Origin: Candidatus Nitromaritima sp. SCGC AAA288-L16
Lineage (GTDB): Bacteria > Nitrospinota > Nitrospinia > Nitrospinales > VA-1
Length of the DNA: 18,962 nt
Reading direction: 5' to 3'
Assembly (NCBI GenBank): GCA_000372225.1
Contig: AQTY01000004.1
Coordinates: forward strand, 1-18,962
Under the pieces are notes generated by a model. The model ran no database searches. It was given only the letters and a program-made list of their open reading frames with translations, and was not told the origin of the DNA. The position numbers and the translations under genes were made by a program. Numbering within the stretch: the stretch's first letter is position 1; each line of letters begins with the position of its first letter. Shown one piece after another: positions 1 through 7,909 of this stretch.

Positions 1-66
1 TAGTTCCTGAAAAACTTTTTAAAAAAATTAACTAAACCAAAACTACACTAGCAGTAGCCACCATAG

Positions 67-1605
67 ATGAGCTTCGCAAAAACCACTCCTTCGCATCGAA
101 TTGCCTTATTTTCTTTGAATGATCCTAGTGATGGACTGAAATTTGTTCCTAGGCTATTAGGTCTTGGTTGGAGAATTGTGGCTACGCAGAACGTAGTAAT
201 TAAGCTTGCCGAGTCAGGTATTCAAACAGAGGAAGTTTCTCAATTCCTTGGGATCCAGGAGTCATATCCATTTCCACCTACGCTCCACCCAAAAATTGAA
301 CTGGCCCTGACCACCCTTGAAGCCACGGCCATTGATTTGGTTTTTGATACTACTTACCCTCTGGGTGAAGGAAATGATGTTGGGGGTCATACCCTACTAG
401 CTCTTGCCGCCAAGGGAAATCGCATCGTTGTGTCGAATCGGAAAGATATGAATGAGGTGATTCGACAGCTTCTCCAGAACAAAAATGAAATTGAGGCTGG
501 GCTTCGTGAACGTTTAATCGTTCAGGCCTATGAAAAAATTTCTAACCACTACCAAGCTCTAGCTCATCAAGAGGAACCAAATCACGCCACCACAGCCTAT
601 GAATTGATGGAAGGAGAAAACCCATATCAAGCGCCTGCACATTTGTTAACCGTTAGGGATTCGGGTGATCTCGGCCTGGATAAATTTAAGCAATTGAGTG
701 GAATAAAGCCCTGTTTTACCAACATGGCGGACCTTGATTCTCTAATAAAGTTGATGTGTGTTCTTGTTGAAACATTCATCAAAAATGATGGGAAAGCACC
801 TTATATAACTATCGCAGCTAAACATGGAAACTCGTGTGGATTATCTTTAAGTTGGGATGTGCCTGAAAAGTCTGTAGATGGGGCCTTGTTCGGTAATCCA
901 CGAGCTATCTGGGGTGGAGAAGTGATTACTAATTTTGCCATTTCAGAAGAAGTTGCTTGTAAATTATTCCAAAGCCAAAAAAGAAATAAGATCCTTGGGG
1001 ATTCGCATTGGATGCTAGATTTGGTGGCAGCTCCGGAGTTTCAACAAGGTGCCATTCGTCTTTTGGGAAAACGAAGTTCTAGAAAATTATTTCAGAATCC
1101 AACTCTTTTCGATCCCCGACTAGATCATGCGCCGTGGGTTTATCGACCCGTCAGAGGAGGTTATCTGCGTCAACCTCCAAATCACTTAGTTTTAAATTGG
1201 CGCGATTCTCCTAACATGTCTGGTGATACTGAAAAAACTGTGATTGATTCAATGGCCGTTGCTTGGGCGGTGGGCTGGCATTCAAATCATGGGGGAAACG
1301 AGGTGAGCTTGGTCAAAGGCTGTGACCTTCTTGCGGTTGGAGGGGGGCCTTCTACAGTAGATGCAATTGCCACTGCTCTCAATCGGGCCAAAGCATGTGG
1401 ACATAATCTAGCTGGTTCGGTATTTGCGGCAGATGCTTTCTTCCCCTTTACCGATGCTCCAGAAATGCTAGCCCAAGCGGGATGTGCTTATGGAGTTGTT
1501 CCAAAGGGAGGAAAGAATTTTGAAATGGTAAAAGAGTTTTTCGCTAGAGAACAAATTAAAGTTCATTTTTTGCCCGAAGAGTATCGAGGATTCTGCCGGC
1601 ATTGA
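67..1605 (+). CDS. Divergent PurH-like (AICAR transformylase / IMP cyclohydrolase family) protein
   Basis: The 512-aa protein is the usual length for PurH, which catalyses the last two steps of IMP synthesis. Residues about 10-130 align with the MGS-like cyclohydrolase domain: a LHPK remnant at 73-76, a DVGG motif at 104-107 and AAK at 114-116. The usual segment for binding the product around 'DGRVKTLHPK' is reshaped to FPPTLHPK. Residues about 178-512 match the transformylase domain: GENPYQ (183-188; usually GENPHQ), the catalytic Lys-His pair in KHGNSCG (K252, H253), and ADAFFPFTD (455-463; usually SDAFFPFRD). The C-terminus is CRH, as in PurH (usually FRH). The usual GAGQxSRV and QPGGSxRD motifs are changed to GGGPSTVD and PKGGKNFE, so activity or specificity may differ. 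The ATG at 67 directly follows an in-frame TAG at 64-66, and no clear Shine-Dalgarno precedes it. It converges on the minus-strand cluster. Family membership is confident; bifunctional PurH activity is doubtful. Confidence 0.8.
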   Translation: MSFAKTTPSHRIALFSLNDPSDGLKFVPRLLGLGWRIVATQNVVIKLAESGIQTEEVSQFLGIQESYPFPPTLHPKIELALTTLEATAIDLVFDTTYPLGEGNDVGGHTLLALAAKGNRIVVSNRKDMNEVIRQLLQNKNEIEAGLRERLIVQAYEKISNHYQALAHQEEPNHATTAYELMEGENPYQAPAHLLTVRDSGDLGLDKFKQLSGIKPCFTNMADLDSLIKLMCVLVETFIKNDGKAPYITIAAKHGNSCGLSLSWDVPEKSVDGALFGNPRAIWGGEVITNFAISEEVACKLFQSQKRNKILGDSHWMLDLVAAPEFQQGAIRLLGKRSSRKLFQNPTLFDPRLDHAPWVYRPVRGGYLRQPPNHLVLNWRDSPNMSGDTEKTVIDSMAVAWAVGWHSNHGGNEVSLVKGCDLLAVGGGPSTVDAIATALNRAKACGHNLAGSVFAADAFFPFTDAPEMLAQAGCAYGVVPKGGKNFEMVKEFFAREQIKVHFLPEEYRGFCRH

Positions 1606-1758
1606 GTGATTTGTATTCAGAGAGTAATACCAGAAAACAACGAACTACCTTCGCTAAACTTCCGATGGAATCCACAATGCCTAACCGTCCTTCTCTGATA
1701 CTAAGCGTTCTTAATGGAAATTAAAAATAGATGGTTCCTCTCCAACGTGTTCATTAGC
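1606..1758. other. Convergent intergenic region, no convincing terminator
   Basis: This lies between the ends of the PurH-like gene and the YdjM/DUF457-like gene. I looked for a stem-loop plus U-tract on both strands. The best pairing is TCAGAGA near 1618 with TCTCTGA near 1693, whose loop is too long for an intrinsic terminator. No RNA gene or ORF with coding character is visible. Confidence 0.4.
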
Positions 1759-2241
1759 TCATTTTGTCTTCAATTTTTTGATTAATGTTTTGTTGGTCAG
1801 AAGGGCCGTTAAAGTGGTCAAAAATGCTACATAATACCAAGCGGAGTCGGGAAATATGTTGAGAGTGAAAGTTTGGGAAGATAGAGGCCACAAAATGAAG
1901 TAATATCCTGGTCCTAAAACTCCCTGCATGACATCGAAGGCTTCGTGTAGTAACCAGCCTGTCGTAAGAGCTAAGAAAACAGTCACTCTCTGCGACCTTA
2001 TAAAAAAACAACTAATTATAAGAGTTTGAAAAAAACAGGCGAAGGGCGTGTGGAAGTATTGAGAGGTTAGAAAAAAATCAGACTCTTCACTCAATAAAAT
2101 CATAGCCCCTCTAGAAATAATATCCGGTAGAAAGACCCCAAGCAGGACCAAAATAAAAAATTGTTTTTGGCATATCCTTAACTTTGGAATCAAGTTCCGG
2201 AACAAATAGGCAGATGCTGCGTGACTGATTAAATCTGGCAC
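1759..2241 (-). CDS. YdjM/DUF457-like integral membrane protein (putative metal-dependent hydrolase)
   Basis: The 160-aa protein begins MPDLISHAASAYLF, which resembles the start of the YdjM/DUF457 family of inner-membrane putative hydrolases. In that family an early Asp/His motif is followed by hydrophobic helices and an LPD motif, seen here as FLPDI. Four or so membrane segments can be recognised, at about 26-50, 66-80, 84-100 and 130-150, with a conserved-looking HEAFD in the middle. The start codon is GTG at 2241, seven bases after the stop of the upstream 151-aa gene, with no obvious Shine-Dalgarno, so translation is probably coupled. It is the last gene of the long minus-strand cluster. 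The biochemical function of the family is poorly defined; YdjM is LexA-regulated in E. coli. Its role here is unknown. Confidence 0.6.
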   Translation of the reverse strand: MPDLISHAASAYLFRNLIPKLRICQKQFFILVLLGVFLPDIISRGAMILLSEESDFFLTSQYFHTPFACFFQTLIISCFFIRSQRVTVFLALTTGWLLHEAFDVMQGVLGPGYYFILWPLSSQTFTLNIFPDSAWYYVAFLTTLTALLTNKTLIKKLKTK

Positions 2242-2248
2242 TAGAAAA

Positions 2249-2704
2249 TTAATTATTTTGAGGAGGTAGAATTAAACCTTGGAGGCTAATTTTAACTTGA
2301 CCTAGAAGCTTCCAAAATAAAACTATTATTGCGAGCAACGAGAGTACAATTTTTAGCGTGAGACTTGGGTAAACCTCAATGATATCTACCTTAAAGTTTC
2401 GGCTCTCTCCTATTTTTCCTTTCAACGCAACAAGATTTCCCAGATGTAAACTATCGTCTTTCAGGTCAGTTACTATTTTAGTGCCAACAAAATCTTGAAA
2501 GATAAGCATCCCTGCTTCTGTCCGCCCTGAAACAGTAGCTCTCATATATTCCACTTGGGCACCTATTTCATATTGACTAATTTGTAACGTCAAAGCCCTT
2601 TTTTGTGCCGCGGTGTTGTCAAAATGAAACATACCCAAAATTAAAATGGCAAATGAACACAGGACAAGAAGTAAAGAATAGGCGTCAAAAAATTTAATGC
2701 GCAC
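2249..2704 (-). CDS. Hypothetical two-helix membrane protein with a soluble beta-rich middle
   Basis: The 151-aa protein has an N-terminal membrane helix (about 9-28), a soluble middle of about 80 residues and a second helix (about 114-134) near the C-terminus. The middle alternates short beta-like segments (VEYMRATVSG, AGMLIFQDF, TKIVTDL, GNLVALKGKIG). This is reminiscent of an OB-fold that asks whether a property is 'imposed' on a membrane partner, but no specific family is recognised. The start is GTG at 2704 with AAGGAG just upstream and a short 4-base spacer. The gap to the next gene is only seven bases, so the two membrane proteins are very likely co-translated. About 140 bp separate it from the B12-type radical SAM gene. 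No enzymatic motif is seen, so it could be an accessory or assembly protein of the cluster or simply a small inner-membrane protein. Confidence 0.55.
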   Translation of the reverse strand: MRIKFFDAYSLLLVLCSFAILILGMFHFDNTAAQKRALTLQISQYEIGAQVEYMRATVSGRTEAGMLIFQDFVGTKIVTDLKDDSLHLGNLVALKGKIGESRNFKVDIIEVYPSLTLKIVLSLLAIIVLFWKLLGQVKISLQGLILPPQNN

Positions 2705-2844
2705 AAGACTCCTTAATTTGAATGAATATCACAACACCGTACCCCAACCAATTCTTACTCTTGACAAAATAGTTTCTTAATATACTTTTTCTTTAATGAA
2801 AGAAAGATTTTTTTAACTGGAGGATTTGACAAACATCAAAAGTT

Positions 2845-4365
2845 TTAATTTGAAATATACTTAGTTTGTCCCGTGATGTTTTTCCACAGTTGTTTTACAT
2901 ACCACTTCATGATCCATTTAGCGTAGTAATCTTTGCGGTAATAAGAAACGAAGACATCAATAGCGATTATCAATGCAATTTGGAAAGGAATATATCTGAA
3001 AATTTTATAGGTCCCGGTATCTAGCATCCACATCATTAGTTTGTGAGGGACAACGGGAATCAAGCGATATAAAATGTGGTAGGTTTTTAAAATTCGCTTC
3101 CGCTCACCTTCCATCGGAGAACCGGTGGATAAATAATTATCCTGAAGCCCTTCATTAATCAACCTTTCCTCATCTTTTCCAATAAAACCTTTAGACAGAG
3201 CTTGTTTCGTAATGTCAACATTGGGCGCATATTGGAGCCAAAAAATACTGGCACGGATCAAGTGCTTGCGTGGCGACAAAGTTTTAAGGGCGTAGATTAG
3301 GTCTTCTTCTTTTTCGCCTGGGAGTCCTAATATAAGATCAGCAGAGAAATTAATACCCGCCTCGTCTAGCTTTTCCAGAGCGGTTACAACCTGTTCTGTC
3401 GTTTCATCCCGAAGTAGAACTTCTTTCCTAACTTTTGCATTGAAAGACTCAATACCCATTTGAACATGGTGGCAACCTGCCTCCTTTAGCATTGAGGCAT
3501 AGTCTTTTTGTAACTGAAGGGGCTGAACCATGACCCTGAAAGGTAAACCAACTTCTTTTGGATACTTTTCACAAAACTCACTAATCCATTTTTTGCTACC
3601 TGAAAGCACATTATTTTTAATGTCTATATACCTAAGTTTATACCGTTCTTTCATCTCCTTTAGTTCTTGAATAACAGTGTCCACACTTTTCTCACGTATG
3701 AATGACCCTTCCCGCAATTCGGCTTCATGATCAAATTTAAAGTTCTCTGAACAAAATGAGCATTTTTGTATACATCCCTTATTCGTAACTGTTAGATAAT
3801 ATTCCTCCATAGGAATAAAATTTTCAAAAACATTTTTGTCTGGTATTGGAAAGCTTCCTTCTTCGTTGAGGTAGGTATGTTTTCCAGAAAAAATTTCTCC
3901 ATCCCTTTTAAACCAGAGATTAGGAACATCCTCAAAAACTTTTCCATTTTCCAAAGCGTGAAGTAACTTGGTCATCGGTAACTCGCCATCTCCTTCAATC
4001 ACAAAGTCAACCGCATCCTCCTTGATTACTTCGGCTGGGACAGATGTCGGGTGAATCCCACCCCAAACAGTAACAAAATTCTTATGCTTTTCTTTAACCC
4101 TTCGGACAAGATCTAACGACCACTGGTAATTATCTGAGAAAACAGACAAAGCAAGCACATCTGGTTTCTCTTTAATAATTTCTTCTATGACTTGTTTTTT
4201 CTTGTCAAACAGATTCGCCAGAAAATCGATAGAGAAATATTGCTTATCATCAAATAGAGCTCGGTCAAAAGCAACCTTCACTGAGTGCCCCAAATCTTTA
4301 CAGAGAGTCGCCATAACTGCGACAGAGATATTTTCAGCACCCATCACAGGGAAAATAATCTTCAC
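2845..4365 (-). CDS. B12-binding-type radical SAM enzyme (BchE-like class)
   Basis: The 506-aa protein has an N-terminal Rossmann-like cobalamin-binding-type domain (1-140), shown by GGIHPTSVP (102-110) and VIEGDGE (122-128), the hallmark 'GG.H.t..P ... GEGE' pattern. A radical SAM domain follows with CxxxCxxC at C198, C202 and C205 (NKGCIQKCSFCSE), which ligates the [4Fe-4S] cluster that cleaves SAM. The DxHxxG cobalamin motif is not visible, as in many members of this class. Such enzymes perform C-methylations, cyclisations and other radical steps, often on lipids, tetrapyrroles or polyketides. The C-terminal tail (about 415-506) carries hydrophobic, basic and aromatic segments that could contact the membrane. 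The start is GTG at 4365, one base after the stop of the upstream fusion gene, with AGAGGA six bases before it, so the two are translationally coupled. The substrate is unknown. Confidence 0.85.
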   Translation of the reverse strand: MKIIFPVMGAENISVAVMATLCKDLGHSVKVAFDRALFDDKQYFSIDFLANLFDKKKQVIEEIIKEKPDVLALSVFSDNYQWSLDLVRRVKEKHKNFVTVWGGIHPTSVPAEVIKEDAVDFVIEGDGELPMTKLLHALENGKVFEDVPNLWFKRDGEIFSGKHTYLNEEGSFPIPDKNVFENFIPMEEYYLTVTNKGCIQKCSFCSENFKFDHEAELREGSFIREKSVDTVIQELKEMKERYKLRYIDIKNNVLSGSKKWISEFCEKYPKEVGLPFRVMVQPLQLQKDYASMLKEAGCHHVQMGIESFNAKVRKEVLLRDETTEQVVTALEKLDEAGINFSADLILGLPGEKEEDLIYALKTLSPRKHLIRASIFWLQYAPNVDITKQALSKGFIGKDEERLINEGLQDNYLSTGSPMEGERKRILKTYHILYRLIPVVPHKLMMWMLDTGTYKIFRYIPFQIALIIAIDVFVSYYRKDYYAKWIMKWYVKQLWKNITGQTKYISN

Positions 4366-4366
4366 T

Positions 4367-6673
4367 TTAATTCCTCTTGGTTAACTGATAACGAAAAAGA
4401 TTCCCCGCAAACATTGAGCGAAATCCTTTTTCTAATATTCTTTGAAAAAGAGGAGAACCTTCTAACGAATTTCTACAGAAAAATGTAGTATATTCTTCGT
4501 AGATATCAATATCACAGCAAGTCAAACTTTTCTTTAAAAATTCTTTCCCGTTAAAACCCACCCCCTGAGCAATTGTGTGCAAATCTTGTTCTGTGGGTGA
4601 GTGCCAATCGACAACTTGCTGAACCTCTTCTTGATCAACCCTTGGAAATCCCGTGGTATGATTTCCTAACTCTAACTCTTGGTTAAATTTATCTAGCATT
4701 TCTTCAGGAAATGCAACTGCCCCTCCTAAACCTTTGTAAATTCTGGCAGCTAATCTAGCTAAAGGATTCTGAGCAAACTGAACATTAGGCTCATGTCCAC
4801 CAATTATAAGGCCTCCTGGTTCTAAATGATCTTCCAGACTGGCCAGTAATCTTACAGGATCAGGGAAGTGATGCAAAACCGAATTAATGGTAATTATATC
4901 AAATTTTTCTCCCTTAAGTTCCTCTAAACTTTGGACAAAGTGAGCATTTGGAGTCCCATTTAACTTTTTCCTTGCTAACTCAAGCATCTCTTCTGAGCTA
5001 TCCACGCAAACTAACTTTTCATAAGGAGAGCCATTTTGGATAGCAATACTACCAACAAACCCTGTTCCACAACCAAAGTCCAATATTTTTTTCTTCTTAC
5101 TGTCCCCATTTGTACAATTTTGTCGAAACATGTTTAGGTACCAGTTATGATCTCCAGTAAATATTTCTGGGTGGCTTTGATCATAAACTGCTGCCTCCAA
5201 ATCATAGTGAATTTGATTGAACTGGTTTGCAAGTTGGTTTTTTAACTTATCCGCATCCAGCTCTTCAATGGCTTCGATCAATACTTTACCCTTTGAGCGC
5301 TTAGGGTAAGGAACCCCCAAAAGAAAACAAACCGTGAGGCCAATATCCATTATTGAAAATTCACCCGAAACTTTTTTATTCCTTCTGATTCCTTTTCCCC
5401 TAACAATAAATGGAACATACTTTTCTTCGTCAAATAGCAAGTATGAATGATCAATATGATACATTCCATGATCGGAACAAACGATAATTGCCGTATCATC
5501 CCCTCGCCCATCTTCATCCAGCCAGTCCACAATATTACCAATTTTTTTGTCCACTCTTTGAATAGCATCCTTATAGTTTTTGGAATGACTTCCATAGGCG
5601 TGACCTAAAAAATCAGCTTCACTAAAATCAAGAACAAAAAACCTTGTGTCTTCCTGAGAAACAAAATCTTCCTTAAAGTAATCAACCATAACATCATCAC
5701 AACCGTATATAGATGTAGTCGGCAGGGATATAATTCGAGTATTCCATTCCTCCTTTGAAAAATGTTTGACATGCATAGAACCGTACAACTGAGTCTTAAC
5801 AATATCCGGAATTCCTTGTGTACGAATAAACTGACCAAAGTTGTTATTTTTGACACCGTGAATAGTAGGAGGCGTGGCAGTTAGAATACTTGCAAATGCA
5901 GGATTAGTTAACGCCCGATAAACTGTTGTAGCACCATCTTTCACACTCGTTCCTTCTTTCTCCAAACGTCTAGCGGTAGGCATATCCAGATTGGTAAAAT
6001 GGTCAAATCGGCACCCATCTATATTTAGCAAAACGACTTTTTGAAAATATTTTTTTTGGGGAGGGAATTTGCCAAACTTTGAAATCATGGTACGTGGACT
6101 AAGGTAACGAGTTATTCCTGCCGCCATAATTAAGGATAACAGAATGAAAAATGAAGCCGAGTTTGAAGCGGCAGCAGCATTTTGAGACGCCAAAAGGTTT
6201 AAACAAAGAACCCATGAAAAAAATACACTGATAGAAACCGAGCATGTAGTTGGAGCAATAGTGGGAAGAGAGTTTAAAATTTTGATGAATGCTATTTTAA
6301 TATCTCTTCCTACGATGGAGTCAGGCAACCCCATAAAAATAAATTGAATCGCAATAACTATCCCGAAGCAAATCAGTAAGCTTTTAAAAGCTAGCGCTGA
6401 AGGAAAACTCAATAAAAAGAAAACTAAGAGTAGGTGAGGAATCGATAATAAAATAAACAGTGGATGAAAATCAGACAATAAAATACTAGAAATAGCGATA
6501 ACCCCAAACAAAAGAAGCCAAGGAAGAGAAACTTCACCGGGGACACATATTGCAGTCGCGGTCACTCCAGCAAAGATAAAAAAGCTGTCAACTGTGTTAA
6601 AAAAATATAAAAGCCGCGTGCAAAAATCCTCAACATCTTCATTATAGAATTTTTTAATAAGCTTCGAAATCAT
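4367..6673 (-). CDS. Membrane-anchored alkaline-phosphatase-superfamily phosphodiesterase fused to a SAM methyltransferase
   Basis: From the ATG at 6673 the protein has 768 aa. Residues about 29-190 hold roughly six membrane helices. Residues about 210-465 form a type I phosphodiesterase/nucleotide pyrophosphatase (sulfatase-like) domain with a full two-metal set: D219 in NIDGC, likely nucleophile T256 in RALTNPAFAS, D354 and H358 in DFSEADFLGH, D401-H402 in CSDHGM, and a following His (406). Residues about 505-700 form a class I methyltransferase with the SAM loop ILDFGCGTG (530-538), acidic VDSSEEM and a SVLHHF motif typical of small-molecule or lipid methyltransferases. I chose the ATG at 6673 because AAGGAG sits seven bases upstream. 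A TTG 33 bases further out would put that Shine-Dalgarno inside the gene. It is followed after one base by the B12-type radical SAM gene. The fusion suggests processing of a membrane lipid or phospho-linked intermediate; this is inference. Confidence 0.82.
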   Translation of the reverse strand: MISKLIKKFYNEDVEDFCTRLLYFFNTVDSFFIFAGVTATAICVPGEVSLPWLLLFGVIAISSILLSDFHPLFILLSIPHLLLVFFLLSFPSALAFKSLLICFGIVIAIQFIFMGLPDSIVGRDIKIAFIKILNSLPTIAPTTCSVSISVFFSWVLCLNLLASQNAAAASNSASFFILLSLIMAAGITRYLSPRTMISKFGKFPPQKKYFQKVVLLNIDGCRFDHFTNLDMPTARRLEKEGTSVKDGATTVYRALTNPAFASILTATPPTIHGVKNNNFGQFIRTQGIPDIVKTQLYGSMHVKHFSKEEWNTRIISLPTTSIYGCDDVMVDYFKEDFVSQEDTRFFVLDFSEADFLGHAYGSHSKNYKDAIQRVDKKIGNIVDWLDEDGRGDDTAIIVCSDHGMYHIDHSYLLFDEEKYVPFIVRGKGIRRNKKVSGEFSIMDIGLTVCFLLGVPYPKRSKGKVLIEAIEELDADKLKNQLANQFNQIHYDLEAAVYDQSHPEIFTGDHNWYLNMFRQNCTNGDSKKKKILDFGCGTGFVGSIAIQNGSPYEKLVCVDSSEEMLELARKKLNGTPNAHFVQSLEELKGEKFDIITINSVLHHFPDPVRLLASLEDHLEPGGLIIGGHEPNVQFAQNPLARLAARIYKGLGGAVAFPEEMLDKFNQELELGNHTTGFPRVDQEEVQQVVDWHSPTEQDLHTIAQGVGFNGKEFLKKSLTCCDIDIYEEYTTFFCRNSLEGSPLFQRILEKGFRSMFAGNLFRYQLTKRN

Positions 6674-6680
6674 CCAAAAT

Positions 6681-6686
6681 CTCCTT
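6681..6686 (-). promoter_or_regulatory. Shine-Dalgarno AAGGAG that sets the start of the phosphodiesterase-methyltransferase gene
   Basis: AAGGAG on the minus strand lies seven bases before the ATG at 6673. It supports that start over the in-frame TTG at 6706. Confidence 0.7.
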
Positions 6687-6814
6687 AAACTACTTCTAGA
6701 GAGCAAACAATAGTCAAGTGTACAATAATTCTAATACTTTACAGGTAAACTATCCAATATATAAAATAAGGACTTTAAAGAGTTAGTTTGTATTCCAAGA
6801 AATATTTTAGATCG

Positions 6815-7909
6815 CTAGGAAATTAGGTCTGCTTTCCCGCGAAATGAACTAAGTAGTAACTGATGAAGAGGAAAATTTAACCTGGGCTCATAATAGCATA
6901 GCATCATACTTCCACGACATTTCTCACAGCTTTCAAGTTTTTTTTGTAATCCTTTATAACTGGAGGATTGAACATAATCTTTCAAACCAGCATTTGTTTT
7001 TACATTTTGAGGTGAGCAACCAGTTAAACAAGGTGTAGGGCGTCCAGAAGCATCAAATTGTATAGAGTAATAAGGATAAGTACATTTTTTTTGTTCTGGC
7101 AGAACATCTTTTGAACCATTAAAAAAATTCACTGCTCGACGCAAAAATTGAGCTGAATTGACAACTTTTGAATCCAGGATTGCCTCTTCAATAAACTCTT
7201 TGATTGCTTCGACAGAGGCTGGCTTTTCTCCCTCGAGAAAGAAAGTGTTTTTTTCAGCATTAAGAAACAGTTCATGGTAGGTGAGAGGTAAGTATTTAGA
7301 GTATATTTTGGGGAATGTATCTTCTAATTTCTTTCTGAGACCACGAAGGCTATCAAGATTATACGGGGTTAAAATAGAATTAATTACCACATCGACTTTT
7401 GGAGCATGTGCCTGCAATAAACTTATGGCCTTCCAACCCTTTTCAAAAGCGTTAGAAACTCCCCGCATCTGATTGTGAAAACTTTCTAAACCATCCAAAG
7501 AAATGCTGATCTCTTGAATACCCGTAACTCCTAGTCGTTTGGCTAAGTTAGCCGTCATAGTTGACCCATTTGTAACAAGATGAACGTATGGAAGTTTTTT
7601 ACTTGCATAAGCCAACCGTTCTGGGAGATCTTTCACTAAAGTTGGTTCCCCACCACTTATCGAATAATAAATTACCCCCATGTCACTTAATGCATCAATA
7701 TCTCGTTCCTGAGCTTCTCGCGGGTAAATTACTGGTTTTTCTTTCATCCGAATATCACACATTATGCAGTGATAATTGCAAATATCGTTGATATAAACAC
7801 CTGCTGTTATCGGCGTACCTCTGCCCAGAAAATAATAATTTAGATGCCAATTCACCATACGAATAATGAATTTAAAATTAAGGTGTTTTTTTAAAATCAG
7901 CGATTTCAT
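6815..7909 (-). CDS. Radical SAM protein with SPASM/twitch-like C-terminus
   Basis: The 364-aa protein has the radical SAM cluster motif C44-x3-C48-x2-C51 (ICNYHCIMC) followed by the SAM-contacting SGGEP (85-89). A C-terminal region with six further cysteines (C276, C294, C298, C328, C331, C338) fits a SPASM/twitch auxiliary Fe-S domain, including the usual 'f...G...pC' stretch (FDASGRPTPC). SPASM members modify peptides, sugars or lipids; related proteins such as HpnH act in lipid pathways. The N-terminus (about 1-30) is basic and hydrophobic and may touch the membrane. The ATG at 7909 overlaps the stop of the upstream GT9 gene by four bases (ATGA), a strong sign of translational coupling, so it probably acts in the same pathway as that glycosyltransferase. 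There is no precursor-peptide gene nearby, which argues against a RiPP maturase role. The substrate is unknown. Confidence 0.82.
   Translation of the reverse strand: MKSLILKKHLNFKFIIRMVNWHLNYYFLGRGTPITAGVYINDICNYHCIMCDIRMKEKPVIYPREAQERDIDALSDMGVIYYSISGGEPTLVKDLPERLAYASKKLPYVHLVTNGSTMTANLAKRLGVTGIQEISISLDGLESFHNQMRGVSNAFEKGWKAISLLQAHAPKVDVVINSILTPYNLDSLRGLRKKLEDTFPKIYSKYLPLTYHELFLNAEKNTFFLEGEKPASVEAIKEFIEEAILDSKVVNSAQFLRRAVNFFNGSKDVLPEQKKCTYPYYSIQFDASGRPTPCLTGCSPQNVKTNAGLKDYVQSSSYKGLQKKLESCEKCRGSMMLCYYEPRLNFPLHQLLLSSFRGKADLIS

Noticed and set aside
2761..2786. TTGACA...TATACT on the plus strand
   Set aside because: The spacer is only 14 bases and no plus-strand gene follows; the downstream region is coding on the minus strand.
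2785..2815. AT-rich hairpin TTCTTT/AAAGAA followed by a T-run
   Set aside because: The T-run follows it only on the plus strand, where no transcript is expected, and the stem is weak.
6674..6706. Upstream TTG start of the phosphodiesterase-methyltransferase gene
   Set aside because: It would place the AAGGAG site inside the coding region; the ATG at 6673 has ideal spacing to it.
6815..7909. RiPP maturase role for the SPASM protein
   Set aside because: No small precursor-like ORF with conserved Cys/Gly features, and no RiPP recognition domain or peptidase, is next to it.
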